From Thinopyrum elongatum (Eukaryota > Streptophyta > Magnoliopsida > Poales > Poaceae), in the NCBI GenBank assembly GCA_011799875.1, contig CM022302.1, positions 186,550,942 through 186,614,941 on the forward strand: DNA of 64,000 nt. The letters run 5' to 3'. This document shows, in pieces, positions 10,177-20,777 of this stretch; the stretch's first letter is position 1; every line of letters begins with the position of its first letter. Below the pieces are notes generated by a model, which did no database searches, was not told the origin of the DNA, and saw only the letters and a program-made list of their open reading frames with translations. A program made the translations under genes and the position numbers.

Positions 10177-10513
10177 GAGTGCAAACTCCGTTGCATTCAC
10201 ATCATGCTACCTCTTTTCCCCGTCCTCCTCCCATTATTACTTCCCTCAGCATGCTAATTAAAGGAGGATGCATCATTGGCCGTTCAACATTGCGGGAACC
10301 GCTACCCTATCCCTTGTCTACATTAAAGCCATATCGGGAACCGTCCCGGTTTACTAGTAGCTGTCAAATCGAATAGTACTGCGCCGCCCGCTGCACGCCC
10401 GGCTGAACACGCCTCCTCGCCTCCATCAAACGCCTTCGTTAAACCCGCATGCAAACCGAGAAACCTACTCCGGCCACACGTCCGTTCATGAGCGGGCCGG
10501 AATTAAACGCAAC
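10177..10513. other. intergenic between divergent promoters
   Basis: Contains pyrimidine-rich and GC-rich blocks (gccgcccgctgcacgcccgg near 10380). No gene seen. Confidence 0.35.
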
Positions 10514-10607
10514 GCCGGCCGAGCTCCTCCCGTCTGCCCTCAGTTTAAACAACGCCAGACGCCGGCCAAGATCCTACCGTCCGCCCTCTATTTAAACGAG
10601 GCCAGAC
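10514..10607 (+). promoter_or_regulatory. duplicated core-promoter-like block, 47-bp unit
   Basis: Two adjacent 47-bp copies (10514-10560 and 10561-10607) share gccggcc, cgtc.gccctc and tttaaac followed by a gccagac end. The second copy has a better TATA-like core (ctatttaaac, about 10588-10597), about 80 nt upstream of the ATG at 10676. Confidence 0.55.
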
Positions 10608-10675
10608 AGCGGGCAAGAATCGCACCCCTCCGCCGCTCCCCCATCTCCTCCTTGACCATTTTCTCCACTCTTCCG

Positions 10676-11062
10676 ATGGCTTCCGAGGAGCCGTTCTCCG
10701 GCATACTACCCGGCTGGGTGGCCCGCCGAGCCCTCTCGATACGAGCGAGGCCGCTCGGTGCTTCACCTACCTCACCTGGCCCGACGGAGCCAGTTGCCGC
10801 CCAAGCCGACGCGTGGTTCAGCAACTCGCCGCTCCAGTTCAGCTCGATGAGGAGTGGCGAGTTGCTCCACGCCGGCACGGGCGTCATCGCTGCCGTGTCG
10901 TACCGCGCCACCAGTGTCTACGGCCGCACCTCCTGTGTCTGTGGCCGCACCTCCCATGCCTGCGGTAGCACCATGCAGGCAAAGACAGAAGCCGGGTGCG
11001 CGAAGAGCGATGAGTCGGTGGCCAGCTTCTCCGTGTCCATCGCTATCATCGAGGAGAAGTAG
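10676..11062 (+). CDS. hypothetical 128-aa protein, doubtful
   Basis: The ORF starts MASEEPFSGILPGWVARR in acceptable context after a pyrimidine-rich leader (ctccactcttccg) and a TATA-like element. No domain is recognised. The C-terminal half has a degenerate repeat (SVYGRTSCVCGRTSHACG). GC-rich sequence keeps the minus strand open too (10772-11226), so coding strand and reality are uncertain. It may be a first exon or a decayed gene. Confidence 0.3.
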   Translation: MASEEPFSGILPGWVARRALSIRARPLGASPTSPGPTEPVAAQADAWFSNSPLQFSSMRSGELLHAGTGVIAAVSYRATSVYGRTSCVCGRTSHACGSTMQAKTEAGCAKSDESVASFSVSIAIIEEK

Positions 11063-11816
11063 AACACGGGAGGCCGCCGCCGCTTGGCTTCCATGAAGGC
11101 CACCGCTGAGGCGACGACTGCGTATACAGGTGCTTTCTTTGCTGCTTCGTCTCTTGCGAGGACCTTCGTCGACCCCGCAAGTGTCTGCCGGACATGAGGA
11201 AGACAAAGGGATCCGTGGGTGGCCATTTAGATTAGGTATTAATTATACCACGAGAGCCGGATTAGCACCGCTTAGTTCATGTAAATGCAATGAAATCCGT
11301 CATGTTTATATGAAGATCCAGCTTTTTTATATGAAATCTTTCATGCTTATATGAAATCAGTCCATGTCTGCATGAATTTCCTCTGGTTGGTTAGAGTTGT
11401 GAAAATGTATGCCGCTGGCGTTGGATGTCGTCCTCCACGGAAGGAAGCGGGAGGAAATTTGCCGGTTGCCGTTGGAGATGCTCTTATGCTGGAAATAAGA
11501 GAGTCACATCCAATCCATTTGAGTTAATTGCGTCTATGATTCTCCCTCTATAAAAAGTTAATTGCATGTACAGTGTACATGACTTGCAGGGTGGCTACAG
11601 ATTCGTACGGAAAGTTAAAAAGAAACAAATCCATCCTTAATCTTGTATTCAAGTACTCTGTGGGTTCCACTGTTAGTACAGTAGCGAAAGAAGTATATAT
11701 TAAAAAATATAAAAATATAAAGTTTAAGATACAATTCAAACTCAGGTCATCGCGTTGCGAGCATCCGGCGCTAACCAGTCCACCAGATGTTCGTTGTGGA
11801 CGATGCAAGAGATATA
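11063..11816. other. no gene recognised; possible old repeat at 11640-11810
   Basis: The left part continues GC-rich decayed coding-like sequence to about 11230, then becomes AT-rich with repeated tatatgaaat (11310-11360). The stretch around 11740-11800 (ctcaggtcatcgcgttgcgagc) looks like an old dispersed repeat, possibly tRNA-related, but I could not confirm it. Confidence 0.3.
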
Positions 11817-12058
11817 TCTCCACTCTTATAAAAAACAGAGTAGGTGATGATGGTGTGCCTGCCATCCTGCAATATAGGCCGTCCGATTTATATCTGACGG
11901 ATAGGAAGGAAACTATGGCAATTTTGCAAAAAGATACCCACACCCCTCTCCACATTTGCGAATAAGGCCTTCTCTCCTTCATCCTTTTCTCCCACAAGAT
12001 AAACTACTCATACAAATGCATCTTGATGTTCCGTGCAACGCATGGGCATCTTGCTAGT
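11817..12058 (+). mobile_element. non-autonomous Helitron-like element, 242 bp
   Basis: It starts TCTCCACTCTTATAAAAAA and ends GCATCTTGCTAG. The flanking bases are A (11816) and T (12059), the canonical AT target. A hairpin (CCGTGC-aac-GCATGG with one G-T pair) lies 12 nt before the CTAG terminus, the textbook Helitron 3' arrangement. No RepHel coding capacity, so it would depend on an autonomous partner. Confidence 0.7.
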
Positions 12059-12337
12059 TTCTTTTTAAATAGTTACTGTGATAATTAGGTTGAAGTGATA
12101 TATTTTATGTCTGCCCCGAATGATCTCAAATTCACTAGTAGTAACAAATAAAAGGTTGCCTTGTTAATTAACAGAAAACAGGGTGAAAACTATCACATGA
12201 GGCCGGTAAAAACAAGGCACACTTGGTTCAGCGTCATCGTCACTACAGCTGTGCGCGCGTGAGAAATATACATATCGAGGGGGGCTACGGAGAGAAAGAT
12301 GTATCGAGTGTGTGTGAGCGAGGCACGGAGACACAAC
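12059..12337. other. intergenic, nothing recognised
   Basis: No coding frame or terminal repeat seen. Simple gtgtgtg begins at the right edge. Confidence 0.3.
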
Positions 12338-12830
12338 TAGCGAGTGTGTGTGTGTGTGTGTGTGTTTGAGAGAGAAGCTAATTGATAGATTGAGATCAAG
12401 ATCGAGGTGTCACCCTTCTGCTATCATTGTTGGGGGTGGGGAGGGGGGAGGGAGAGAAAGACATATCGAGAGTGTGCATGCGGTAGGCACAGAGGCACAA
12501 CTAGCGAGTGTGTGTGTGTGTGTGTTTGAGAGAGAAGCTAGTAGATAGATTAGTAGCAAGATCGAGGTGTCACCCTACTCCTTCGGTGTCGAGAAGTGTG
12601 TGTGTGTGTGTGTGTGTGTGTTTGTCTATGTTTGAGAGAGAAGCCAGCAGATAGATTAGTATCAAGATCGAGGTGTCACCCTACTCCTTCGGTGTCGGGA
12701 AGTGTGGGTGTGTGTGTGTGGTGGTGTGTGGGTGGTGTGTGTGTGTGTGTTTGAGAGAGAAGCTAGCAGATAGATTAGTATCAAGATCGAGGTGTCACCC
12801 TACTCCTTCGGTGTCGGGAAGTGTGTGGGG
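12338..12830 (+). repeat. four-copy minisatellite with expanding (GT)n
   Basis: Each unit has a (GT)n tract, gtttgagagagaagc, agatagatt, caagatcgaggtgtcacc and (in three of four) ctactccttcggtgtcg. Units are anchored near 12363, 12523, 12629 and 12751. The last three are nearly identical outside the GT tract; spacing varies (about 160, 106 and 122 bp) through GT length and a gggtgggga insertion in the first. Confidence 0.8.
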
Positions 12831-14170
12831 GGCAGTGACAAAGTGCGCGTGTGTGATTCCGATGCCCACGGAGAAACGAAATATGCATGCGTGTGAGAGA
12901 GATTGCACAATTCATTCACGTATCACTATCTAGCGATCGTGGACGTGCATCGCTTGAACATAATCTATATCTACTTCGTATTGTGGCCAAAGATACAACA
13001 TCGGTTCAACGCTATAAAGATTGGACACTCACATATCACTTTTTTTAATAGTCTTTTTCAATTGTGCATGCCAAAGTTATAGTGATGTTTCTTCAAACAA
13101 CCACTCTAGTTATCATGTACATGCACCATTGTTAGTTTTGCATTCAAATTCATTAGTCTTGGATGATTTAATGTTCTATTATGAAGTAATATATGTAATA
13201 TTCATATATGAATTCAACGGGTACGCAATTTATGAAATGGAGGCCATGTAATCATATGAGGTAAAACTTTTAAGTAGCGGACTACAATATCCATTTCTTT
13301 TTGTGCATCTATATTAAAATTAACACGTCAATGCATTATGTTTAAAATAAATAACCAATGGCACTAAATTATATATTTACACGAGAAATACATAGGATGA
13401 GCGTTTGATCCGCTTTTTCGTGAACGCGCCTCTACACCCGTACGATTGGCCGTGCCCGTGTGAACGTCCAAGTTATCGGTGCATCATCCCGAGTTATTGT
13501 CTTTTTTCTGGGGTGGACTTCATACCAGTTATTAACTGTTGACGTGTGCCCCGTGTACACAGTCTCGCATGACCTTCCCGCTAGCACTGTCCAAAATTAG
13601 TTCAAACTGGATACGAACAATCCCGCGGGCGGCAAAATCTCCCGCTTCCTTCTAAAATTTCCGCCACCTAGTCTTTAGCATGCGAAATTCCCCTTTTATC
13701 CTTGGTGCACGGAGAACAATAGTTACAATACGGCCGTCATTTACATAATAGGTCGGGGTTGCTTTGGTAACTTCCGGTTCCCCCCACCACACGGCATCCC
13801 CATTTCCTCTCCCTCTCCCGCAAAAACGACTACTCCACAACACCAGAGCATCTTACATCACGTCGTCCGTACTTCATCGGCCTTTCTACCCCTTCCCTCT
13901 CGAAACCCTAGATTGCTCATCCACCGGCGTACCAGAGCCCATTCACTGCTAGCGTCATCCACCTCGCCGGATCTGCTTCTACGGCCCCATCTACCCCTCC
14001 CACCTCCCCTAGAAACAAGTAGACTGCTCATCCACCACTGTACCACAGCCCATTCAGTGTCGGCCTTGTCCACGGCGCTGGATCTGCTTCACCGGTACTC
14101 TCGTCAACCGCAGCGCATCTACAGCGGCTCCTTCGTACTCCCCACCGGAGACGCTTCATCCACACCCCCG
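12831..14170. other. intergenic and probable leader region of the multi-exon gene
   Basis: 12831-13560 is AT-rich without features. From about 13640 the sequence becomes pyrimidine-rich (ctctccctctcccgcaaaaacg, gaaaccctag), typical of a grass promoter or 5' UTR. A semi-duplicated phrase (cttgctcatccacc... and gactgctcatccaccactg) recurs at 13914 and 14027. Confidence 0.35.
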
Positions 14171-14179
14171 AAGCCGTCC

Positions 14180-14540
14180 CACCGACGCCCTCGTCGACGG
14201 CCTCTGATCCTCTTCGCCGACACCTTCCTCAACCCTACCGGAGCCGCTTCGCCGACACCATCCTCAACCCTACTGGAGTAGCTTCGCCTATACCATTCTC
14301 AACCCTACCGGGGCCGCTTTACCAACGCCCAAGTCCACGGCCTCAGATCCGCTTTGTCGCACCTTCGTCCAACCTACCGGAGCAGCTTCTGACGCCCCAT
14401 CCACGGCCGTAGATCCGCATAGTCGACACCATCCTGAACCCAACCATCGGAGCAGCTTCACCGACGCCCTCATCCACGGCCTCAAATCCGCTTCGCCCAC
14501 ACCGTAGTCCACCCTACCGGAGCCGCTCCACAAACACCCT
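14180..14540 (+). repeat. degenerate leader minisatellite
   Basis: About five to six diverged units combine tccacggcctcagatccgc, ttcgccgacacc, tcctcaaccctaccgg and agc.gcttc in shifting order. It lies just upstream of the first coding exon at 14635 and may be transcribed 5' UTR. Confidence 0.6.
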
Positions 14541-14634
14541 ACTCCATGGTTCTAGATCTCCTTACCGGACCCCGACTCCCAGTGCAGCGTCATCACCCTT
14601 GACGTTTCTAACCTGATTCCCACCGTCTGACAAG

Positions 14635-17600
14635 ATGCCAAGCACCCACCGTGGCCTAGGTACTTGTCACCTTTAAACCCGTCCAGCACCCGATGTACTT
14701 CAAATATACTAACAGGTCATTGTTACATGTTATGCAGCTGGCAAGAACTACAAGGACGATGTTTCTTCTGGATCTAACGGCTTGGCCAACCAAGATCCTG
14801 GACTGAGGCATTGCTATGATCTTGTAAGTGTGTCTCTCTCTTGTATTGTTGTGTGCCTGCCAGCGTGCTTTGCTAGGATTTTCGACCAGTAATCCCTTTG
14901 TGCAGACAATGATTTCCACTACTGGCTGCTAAATTAGAGATGTAGATGCCATACATGATACTCCCTCCGTTCCTAAATATAAGTCTTTCTAGAGATTCCA
15001 CTATAGACTGCATACAGAGCAAAATGAGTGAATTTACACTCGAAAATGCATCTATATACATCTGTATGTGGTCCATAGTGGAATTTCTACAAAGACATAT
15101 ATTTAGGAACAGAGGTAGTACATTACACAAAATCGTAGGTGGCATGTAGGAATTCCAGTGCACTACATTAGGCTCCCTTAGAGTGCCTGCTAGTCCAGTA
15201 CACAGAGTCATGGCTAGTTTATGCTGCACACACAATCGTTAATTTGTGATTTAAATATCCGCAAGGGATATGCAATGTATTATCATGTAGAGATATCTCA
15301 AATTAGCCGTGTCAACTTGCAGATGGGCTGCTGCAATGAAAAAGTACAAGATGTATGTGGCAATTTCATGGAACGTCGCAAAAAAAGGAGAGGCAGCGGT
15401 GAGCCTATATAGTGTGCTATGGTAGGTCACTCCATTGCAATCATCGTGACATGTTATTTGTATGTCAGTGATGTTGGCCAGGGTTCTTAGGGACAGTTAT
15501 TTCGAGTTATCCTAAGAAAATAAGCACCTTTGAATATAAGCTCCAGATAATAAGCTAACCAGTTCTTTTCATTGCCTGCCTTTTCAGCTTATCTGTGGTA
15601 TGATCAGTGAAAAGTCTAGATTGCATTATATTTTGTCATTTTGCTGCCCATATGAAAATTAATTTGACTTGCAAACATCACAAATTGAACCCAGTGCAGT
15701 AATTAATATGATAGGAAAACAGACCATCAATATTTGTTCAAAATGCAAATACAAAGATACCATCTACTTGGCACAATCTAATTTGGTCAATGTCTTCCAT
15801 AGAGAGCCCATTGCCTAATTTAAATGAAGAACGCATTGCCTAAATTTAAATGAAGAACCATTATTTATCGAAATTTTATGGTCCAAGTGGCTGGTTATTA
15901 TCATATAGCAGCACCACCTGAAAGCATCATATAGCAGCAGCAGCTCATAGCAACTCATCATACAGTAGTAGCAGCAGCAGCTAGCAATTCATCATATACC
16001 AGCAGCAGCTCATAGCAATTCATCATATAGCAGCAGTAGGAGCAGCTCATAGCAATTCATCATATAGCAGCAGTAGGAGCAGCTTATAGCAACTCATCAT
16101 ATGGCAGCAGCAGCAGCAGCTCATAGCAATTCATCATATAGCAGCAGCAACTCATAGCAACTCATCATATAGCAGCAGCAGCTCATAGCAATTCATCATA
16201 TAGCAGCAGCAGCAGCTCATAGCAATGCATCATATAGCAGCAGCAGCTCATAGCAATTCATCGTATAGCGGATCAGAATGAAAATTCAGCAAAAAATCAG
16301 AGGAGATCCTCACCTTGTTGGATGAGCTCATCCTTCAACAGCACCTCAAGGCCACGGCCTGGGAGGAGGGGAGGGGGAACAAGGTGCCTTCTGTCGGAGT
16401 GGGGCATCGGCCATAGTTGTGCGGCGACCGCCGGAGTAGTGCATTGGACGAACCATAGCGGAGCAGCTATTGGAGACCATGAGAATGAGGGGCGGCGCCA
16501 GAAGAGGAGCCGGGGAGATTTGGCCCTGCCCACCGGCCATGTAGCCTAGCTAGACAGAGCATCATCGAGGAGCAGGCTAGATGGGACCAGTGGCGGTCGC
16601 TCGCTGGAGGAACCCTAGCGCTGTAGGCAGGGGGTCAAGGTAGAGGGAAAGGCGAGAGGAGATGCAAGCGGGCAGGGCAATGAACACTTGCGTGTTTGTT
16701 TTTACTTAAGGGTCAGGTGTGACGCGGGCGTGAGCTGTCGCATTTTGAGTGTAATATAGGCAGACAACAAAGTCATTTCGCTATTCCCCCTCCCTTCAAT
16801 TTTTAGTGAGCTTCTACCCGAAGCACCCCCCCCCCCCATAGCGAAATAAGTTTAAGCCCAAGCCCACAACTCCAAAATGAGTTCTTTACATCTTTTATGG
16901 ATTATTTTGACAATAAGCTCTGAAAAGGAAAAATAGAACTAGCCCTTAATCTGCAATTCAATTGTGCGTGCAATGATGAATCGCTCCTGCCTGCTATAGT
17001 GTACATTTAGGCATCATACATGGCATAACCTAATACATGTGCATTTCATTATAAAATCTGAAATATGCAATGTTTATGTTAGTTCATACATTGCACATGA
17101 TGTTTAAATGCCCCTTAAATCTGGTCAGTCAAGTGATGGTCTTTAAGCCTCCTTCTATGCTTCTTTTCTTGATATGTAATTTAGTGTTGTGCAAGATTTG
17201 CTCACACATCTTTTCAATTGCTTGTTTGTATCAGCCAGCCATACTAGGACTGTTTGCTTTGATTACTTATTGTTCTTGACCTAACAGAGCTTGTCAATGA
17301 TTTAAACACTAAGGGCTGCTGTAGTGGGGGCTTGTATAACTCATAGGTGACATAAAGGTTTGGCTGTACACTAAAGTAGGCTCTCCAAGAGTACCTCGAG
17401 GTCCAGTTTGAAGGTATGCCTAGTTTTTACATAGCGCACACATAGTAAATGCTCATTTCATTGTGTCAAGAGATGTGGCATGTTTCATTATGTGGTGTTG
17501 TTTTGTTATAAACTCATCCTTTGGTGTTGTTCACAGACTGAAAAGTATGCATATTTATCTTCCAACGAGACCAGTAACTAGTTTGTGTCACCTTGCAGAG

Positions 17601-19107
17601 GGGGTGCAATGAAGATAAGATTGAGGATTTCCAAGTACAAGATGTTAGGAAGGAGCCTTGCAAGAGAAGGAGGAGCAGCGCTGAGCTTGTTCAACCAGTT
17701 ATGGTAAGTCACTGTATTACAATTACCAGGACATCCTATTTGTCTGACATTGTGCTTGCGTAGGGTTATTCACCTGTAACCCAGTCATTGGGCCATTGAT
17801 TAAAACTCCCTCCGCTCACTACTATATGATGTTCTAACTTTTTTGTAAATCAGATGTATGTAAACACATTTTAATGTGTCTGTTCACTCATTACGGATGT
17901 AGTCTACTTTTACATATCTAAAACATCTTATAGTAGTGAATAGTGTGAAACTGCTTCCTTCTATGGTAGAGTTGTTGATGTCATAAATGTCATAACCAAA
18001 CGCATATTCACATCATTAGCCTCCCTATCATTACTAGGATCTTGATTACATACTAGTCGAGATACTTCATAGGGGGCAAACAATATTACATTACTTGTTC
18101 CTTTATATAGTAAATGTAGCTAGGCCATGGATGTTATTAAGGCGTGCATGTATGCATGCTGCCAACTCAACAGTTCAATTGCTTGTTTGTTTCAGGCATA
18201 GTTAAATTGCTCTTTTCAATTGCTTTACTTGTCCTCAGTTAATGAGATGCCCAAACAATGATGCCTGATGTAGGGTACTTGTATAACTATTAGTTGACAT
18301 AATTAAAGGCCTTACCATTTAATTACTCTGGCGAAGTGTGCCTGAAGCTTCGAAGTCTATTAAACAACTATTATTGCATGAGGCTCACAATCTAGTTTAT
18401 ACGAGGCTAATGATTGCATAGTTTTGCTTGCTGTAGTAGGTTTGTATGAATCCCTCTGCTGTTCATTATACTCCCTAAGACCGTTCTGGAACATGGCACA
18501 CAATGTTCCAACTAGTTAATTGAGCTACAGAATGGCCAACTGCTTGCTTACTTATACACACGATATAATGTTCAGTAGCTGAGTGTGGTCTAAATTTGTA
18601 ACCTGTCTGTGTTTTGGATTTGGCCCCAACATCATGCTCCTATGGTGAGCTAAGAGAGATTTCTGTATGCGGGCTACACAGACTACCATTTTTATAATTT
18701 TTAAAATATCACCTGCTTATGCTTCATGACGTGTAACATTATTGTTAGTCCTATTTTGCCATGTACAAGATAGTCTGTCTTGCTCGCTTCACTGTTGTAA
18801 CTATATTTTTGCCCTAGTCATGTGTACTTACAGAAACATTTCAGGATGAAGTGACATCAACACAAAGATCTCAGAGCAGTGCGGCATGGCCATTACCAAA
18901 TGATTATGGATTGGAATTGGAATGTGCTAATGTTCTCGAGCATCAACTAGAAGTGGCAAGACAACGTGTATATGATTCTCAACATGTAATCAAAATGTTG
19001 AGGCTGGAATTGCAGGTATTAGATGCAGGAGTCAAAAAATGAAACAAGACACTGAGGTAACCACAAAAAAATTGAAGATTTTGCAGACTGAAACTTGTGC
19101 TATCTGA
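14635..19107 (+). CDS. uncharacterised five-exon plant gene, about 135 aa
   Basis: Predicted coding exons are 14635-14659, 14738-14823, 17599-17703, 18845-19015 and 19087-19107. Splice sites are good (CTAG|GTACTT, TATGCAG|CT, CTT|GTAAGT, TTGCAG|AGG, ATG|GTAAGT, TTTCAG|GAT, CAG|GTATTA, TTTGCAG|ACT). Phases agree at every junction (1, then 0), which is hard to get by chance. The product starts MPSTHRGLAG and passes a Lys/Arg-rich stretch (CKRRRSS). It ends in a predicted coiled coil (ECANVLEHQLEVARQRV then MLRLELQ), so dimerisation or a nuclear role is possible. I recognise no domain. The last exon is tiny (TETCAI-stop) and least certain. Two Stowaway MITEs, a CAG minisatellite and a dead duplicate of exon 3 lie in its introns, and CACTA terminal sequence follows downstream. 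Confidence 0.5.
14961..15118 (+). mobile_element. Stowaway MITE, 158 bp, TA target
   Basis: Starts CTCCCTCCGTTCCTAAATAT and ends ATATTTAGGAACAGAGGTAG, near-perfect terminal inverted repeats. TA flanks both sides (14959-14960 and 15119-15120). It belongs to the common Triticeae Stowaway type with aagtctttctagagattcca. It sits in intron 2 of the multi-exon gene and could form a hairpin in the pre-mRNA. Confidence 0.9.
15323..15421 (+). pseudogene. dead duplicate of exon 3
   Basis: The 99-nt segment lies between a good acceptor (AACTTGCAG) and donor (ATG|GTAGGT) and is in phase 0. It translates as MGCCNEKVQDV...RRKKRRGSGEPI-stop, aligning with exon 3 at 17599 (RGCNEDKIEDF...CKRRRSSAELVQPVM). 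TAG at 15410-15412 ends the frame, so inclusion would truncate the protein. Intron sequence upstream of both copies is also alike (ggctc.c..agagt.cct...gtccag). Confidence 0.6.
15905..16268 (+). repeat. CAG-rich minisatellite, about 31-34-bp units
   Basis: About eleven units combine (cag)2-5, ctcatagcaa and ttcatcatatag. Variation is mainly in the number of cag/tag triplets. It lies in the large intron between the two exon copies of the 14635-19107 gene. Confidence 0.85.
16269..17598. other. intron sequence with GC-rich island 16320-16700
   Basis: The GC-rich island holds short frames on both strands (about 16297-16550) but none has recognisable homology. It resembles a decayed gene start on the minus strand. 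A C10 run sits near 16825-16837. The remainder is AT-rich intron. Confidence 0.35.
17806..17943 (+). mobile_element. Stowaway-type MITE with decayed right end
   Basis: Left end CTCCCTCCGCTCACTACTATA is intact, and the internal gatgttctaac ... aaaacatcttatagtagtgaa pairs with it. The terminal gaggg of the right repeat is lost (aatagtg). It lies in the intron after exon 3. Confidence 0.7.
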
Positions 19108-19439
19108 ATCCGGCCAATCCTATTTTCTGAAGAGATTATAGTTCAAATGGTAAGTTCTGTTGATGCGCGTCCATGATGTATGAGCCTTATTTGCCAAGTG
19201 TATGTAATTTGTTGTTTCTGTACGCTTTTTTATCACTGGTGCTGAACTATAATGCCCAGTGTATATAATTTTCTATAAATTCTTTATTGTATAGTGTAGG
19301 ATTATTCTTCGTTTCTATGCCTTAGTCTCTTTATTGTATAGTGTAGTTTTTTAGAGGCGATAGTATAGAGTAGGATAATTCTTTGTATATGCTATGTCGT
19401 TGAAATGGGGCCAACATGCCCAAACATCAACTGGACGCC

Positions 19440-20660
19440 ATCCGAACGAACAAACATGTGTAGTCAAAGCGGGCCTTGGGCTGGTCAACTAATATTTAGT
19501 GGATGCCAATCGATGTGGCCCACCATAACAACGGCTCTTAGCAGGTTGTTAACAGGCCGAAAGCTCGATAGGGCCGTATAAATGGAAACGGCCCGCGGGC
19601 CTCTAGTAGGTCAAAATAAATGTCAATTTTGTCTCGGCCCTTTTACTTGACGGGCCAGTAAGAGGATGAAAGTGTTTTGGGCCAAAAGAGGCCCAATTTA
19701 CGAACCGGGCTTTTAACAGGCCGAAAGTATCGTCGGGCTGAAATTGTGCCCTGCTTAACGTGGGCCGCTAATGAACCCAAAATCAGGTGGCACCGACAAA
19801 GGCCCAACTGTTGTGCGGGCCGTTAATAGGCCGAAATACAAAATGGGCTAGAAGTTGGCCCATGTACAGAATGGGCCGAGGAAAGGCCGAAAGTCACAAT
19901 GGCCTAGAAGTTGGCCCAACTACAGAATGGGCCGAGAAAATGCCAAAAGACGTACCGGCGGCATATTGGTCCATATCTATAATGGGCTGCTAACAGGCCG
20001 AAAGAAGGTCGGGCCGTAATTGAGCGCAAAGACGTAACGGGTCGTTAACGGGCTGGAACTGATGATGGGCCGGAAGTTGTCAAATCTAAAATGGGCCTTT
20101 GATGGGCCGATTCTGTGTAAATCGTATGGGCCATGGTTGTGAATGGGCCTGACGCAAGTAGGCCGCTAATGGGCTGGCCCGCTTATTTTGACAGGCCCGG
20201 CCTTTTAACCTGAACGGGCCACTGTTGGGCTGAGCCACATGTCGACTTATCATAGGCGCATCCCATCCATTGGCTGGATGACATCTGTCCAAAGGCTGAG
20301 CTGACACGTGGATCCTCCGGCGAATCAGAATTTTACACGTGGAAAATCCCCATTGGTCAGGGCTGTTAACGGGTTATCGGATCCAAACTGGAACCCGATA
20401 GCTTAACGACGACCCGTTACGGTGGATGCCACGTGTCGGTTACCCTTGACGAATACAATTCCATGATGCGCCATTTATCGTCATGGAAGTGGACACTTCC
20501 GTGATGATAATTTTGGTATTGTCATGGAACACTTCTACGACAGCACAGGTATGACTATCTTGATTCTATCATAAAATCATCATGGATGTACATGCATGAC
20601 AGAAAACGTGACCTACTGTGACAAACACGTATCATCACGGAAGTGTATTTTTTTGTAGTG
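19440..20660 (+). mobile_element. CACTA transposon 3' terminal region
   Basis: Ends in GTATTTTTTTGTAGTG, the inverse of a CACTACAA terminus. About a dozen subterminal repeats of the type gggcc-ttaacaggccgaaa fill 19440-20230, and 20450-20640 has the gtcatgga/acttc palindromic motifs common near CACTA ends. No matching CACTAC left end is visible upstream, and no transposase is present, so the element is truncated or its left end lies outside recognition. Confidence 0.65.
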
Positions 20661-20777
20661 GTGGAGGATCATGTGGATGACCTGATCACAGAGTTCGCCC
20701 CCGACGGCCACGAATACCTGCCTGAAGTCAAGGAATGCGGGACTGACGACAGTGATGACGATGATGCATCCCCTTAG
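20661..20777 (+). pseudogene. acidic C-terminal coding fragment, unassigned
   Basis: The frame after the CACTA end reads VEDHVDDLITEFAPDGHEYL and ends TDDSDDDDASP-stop, an acidic tail typical of a real C-terminus, but with no start or domain. It may be an exon interrupted by the CACTA insertion. Low support. Confidence 0.25.

Noticed and set aside
11640..11810. Possible SINE or tRNA-like remnant
   Set aside because: Only a few tRNA-like words are seen; no A/B boxes in proper spacing and no poly-A or target duplication.
16297..16549. Overlapping open frames on both strands in the GC-rich island
   Set aside because: Both strands stay open because of base composition; no homology, no splice context.
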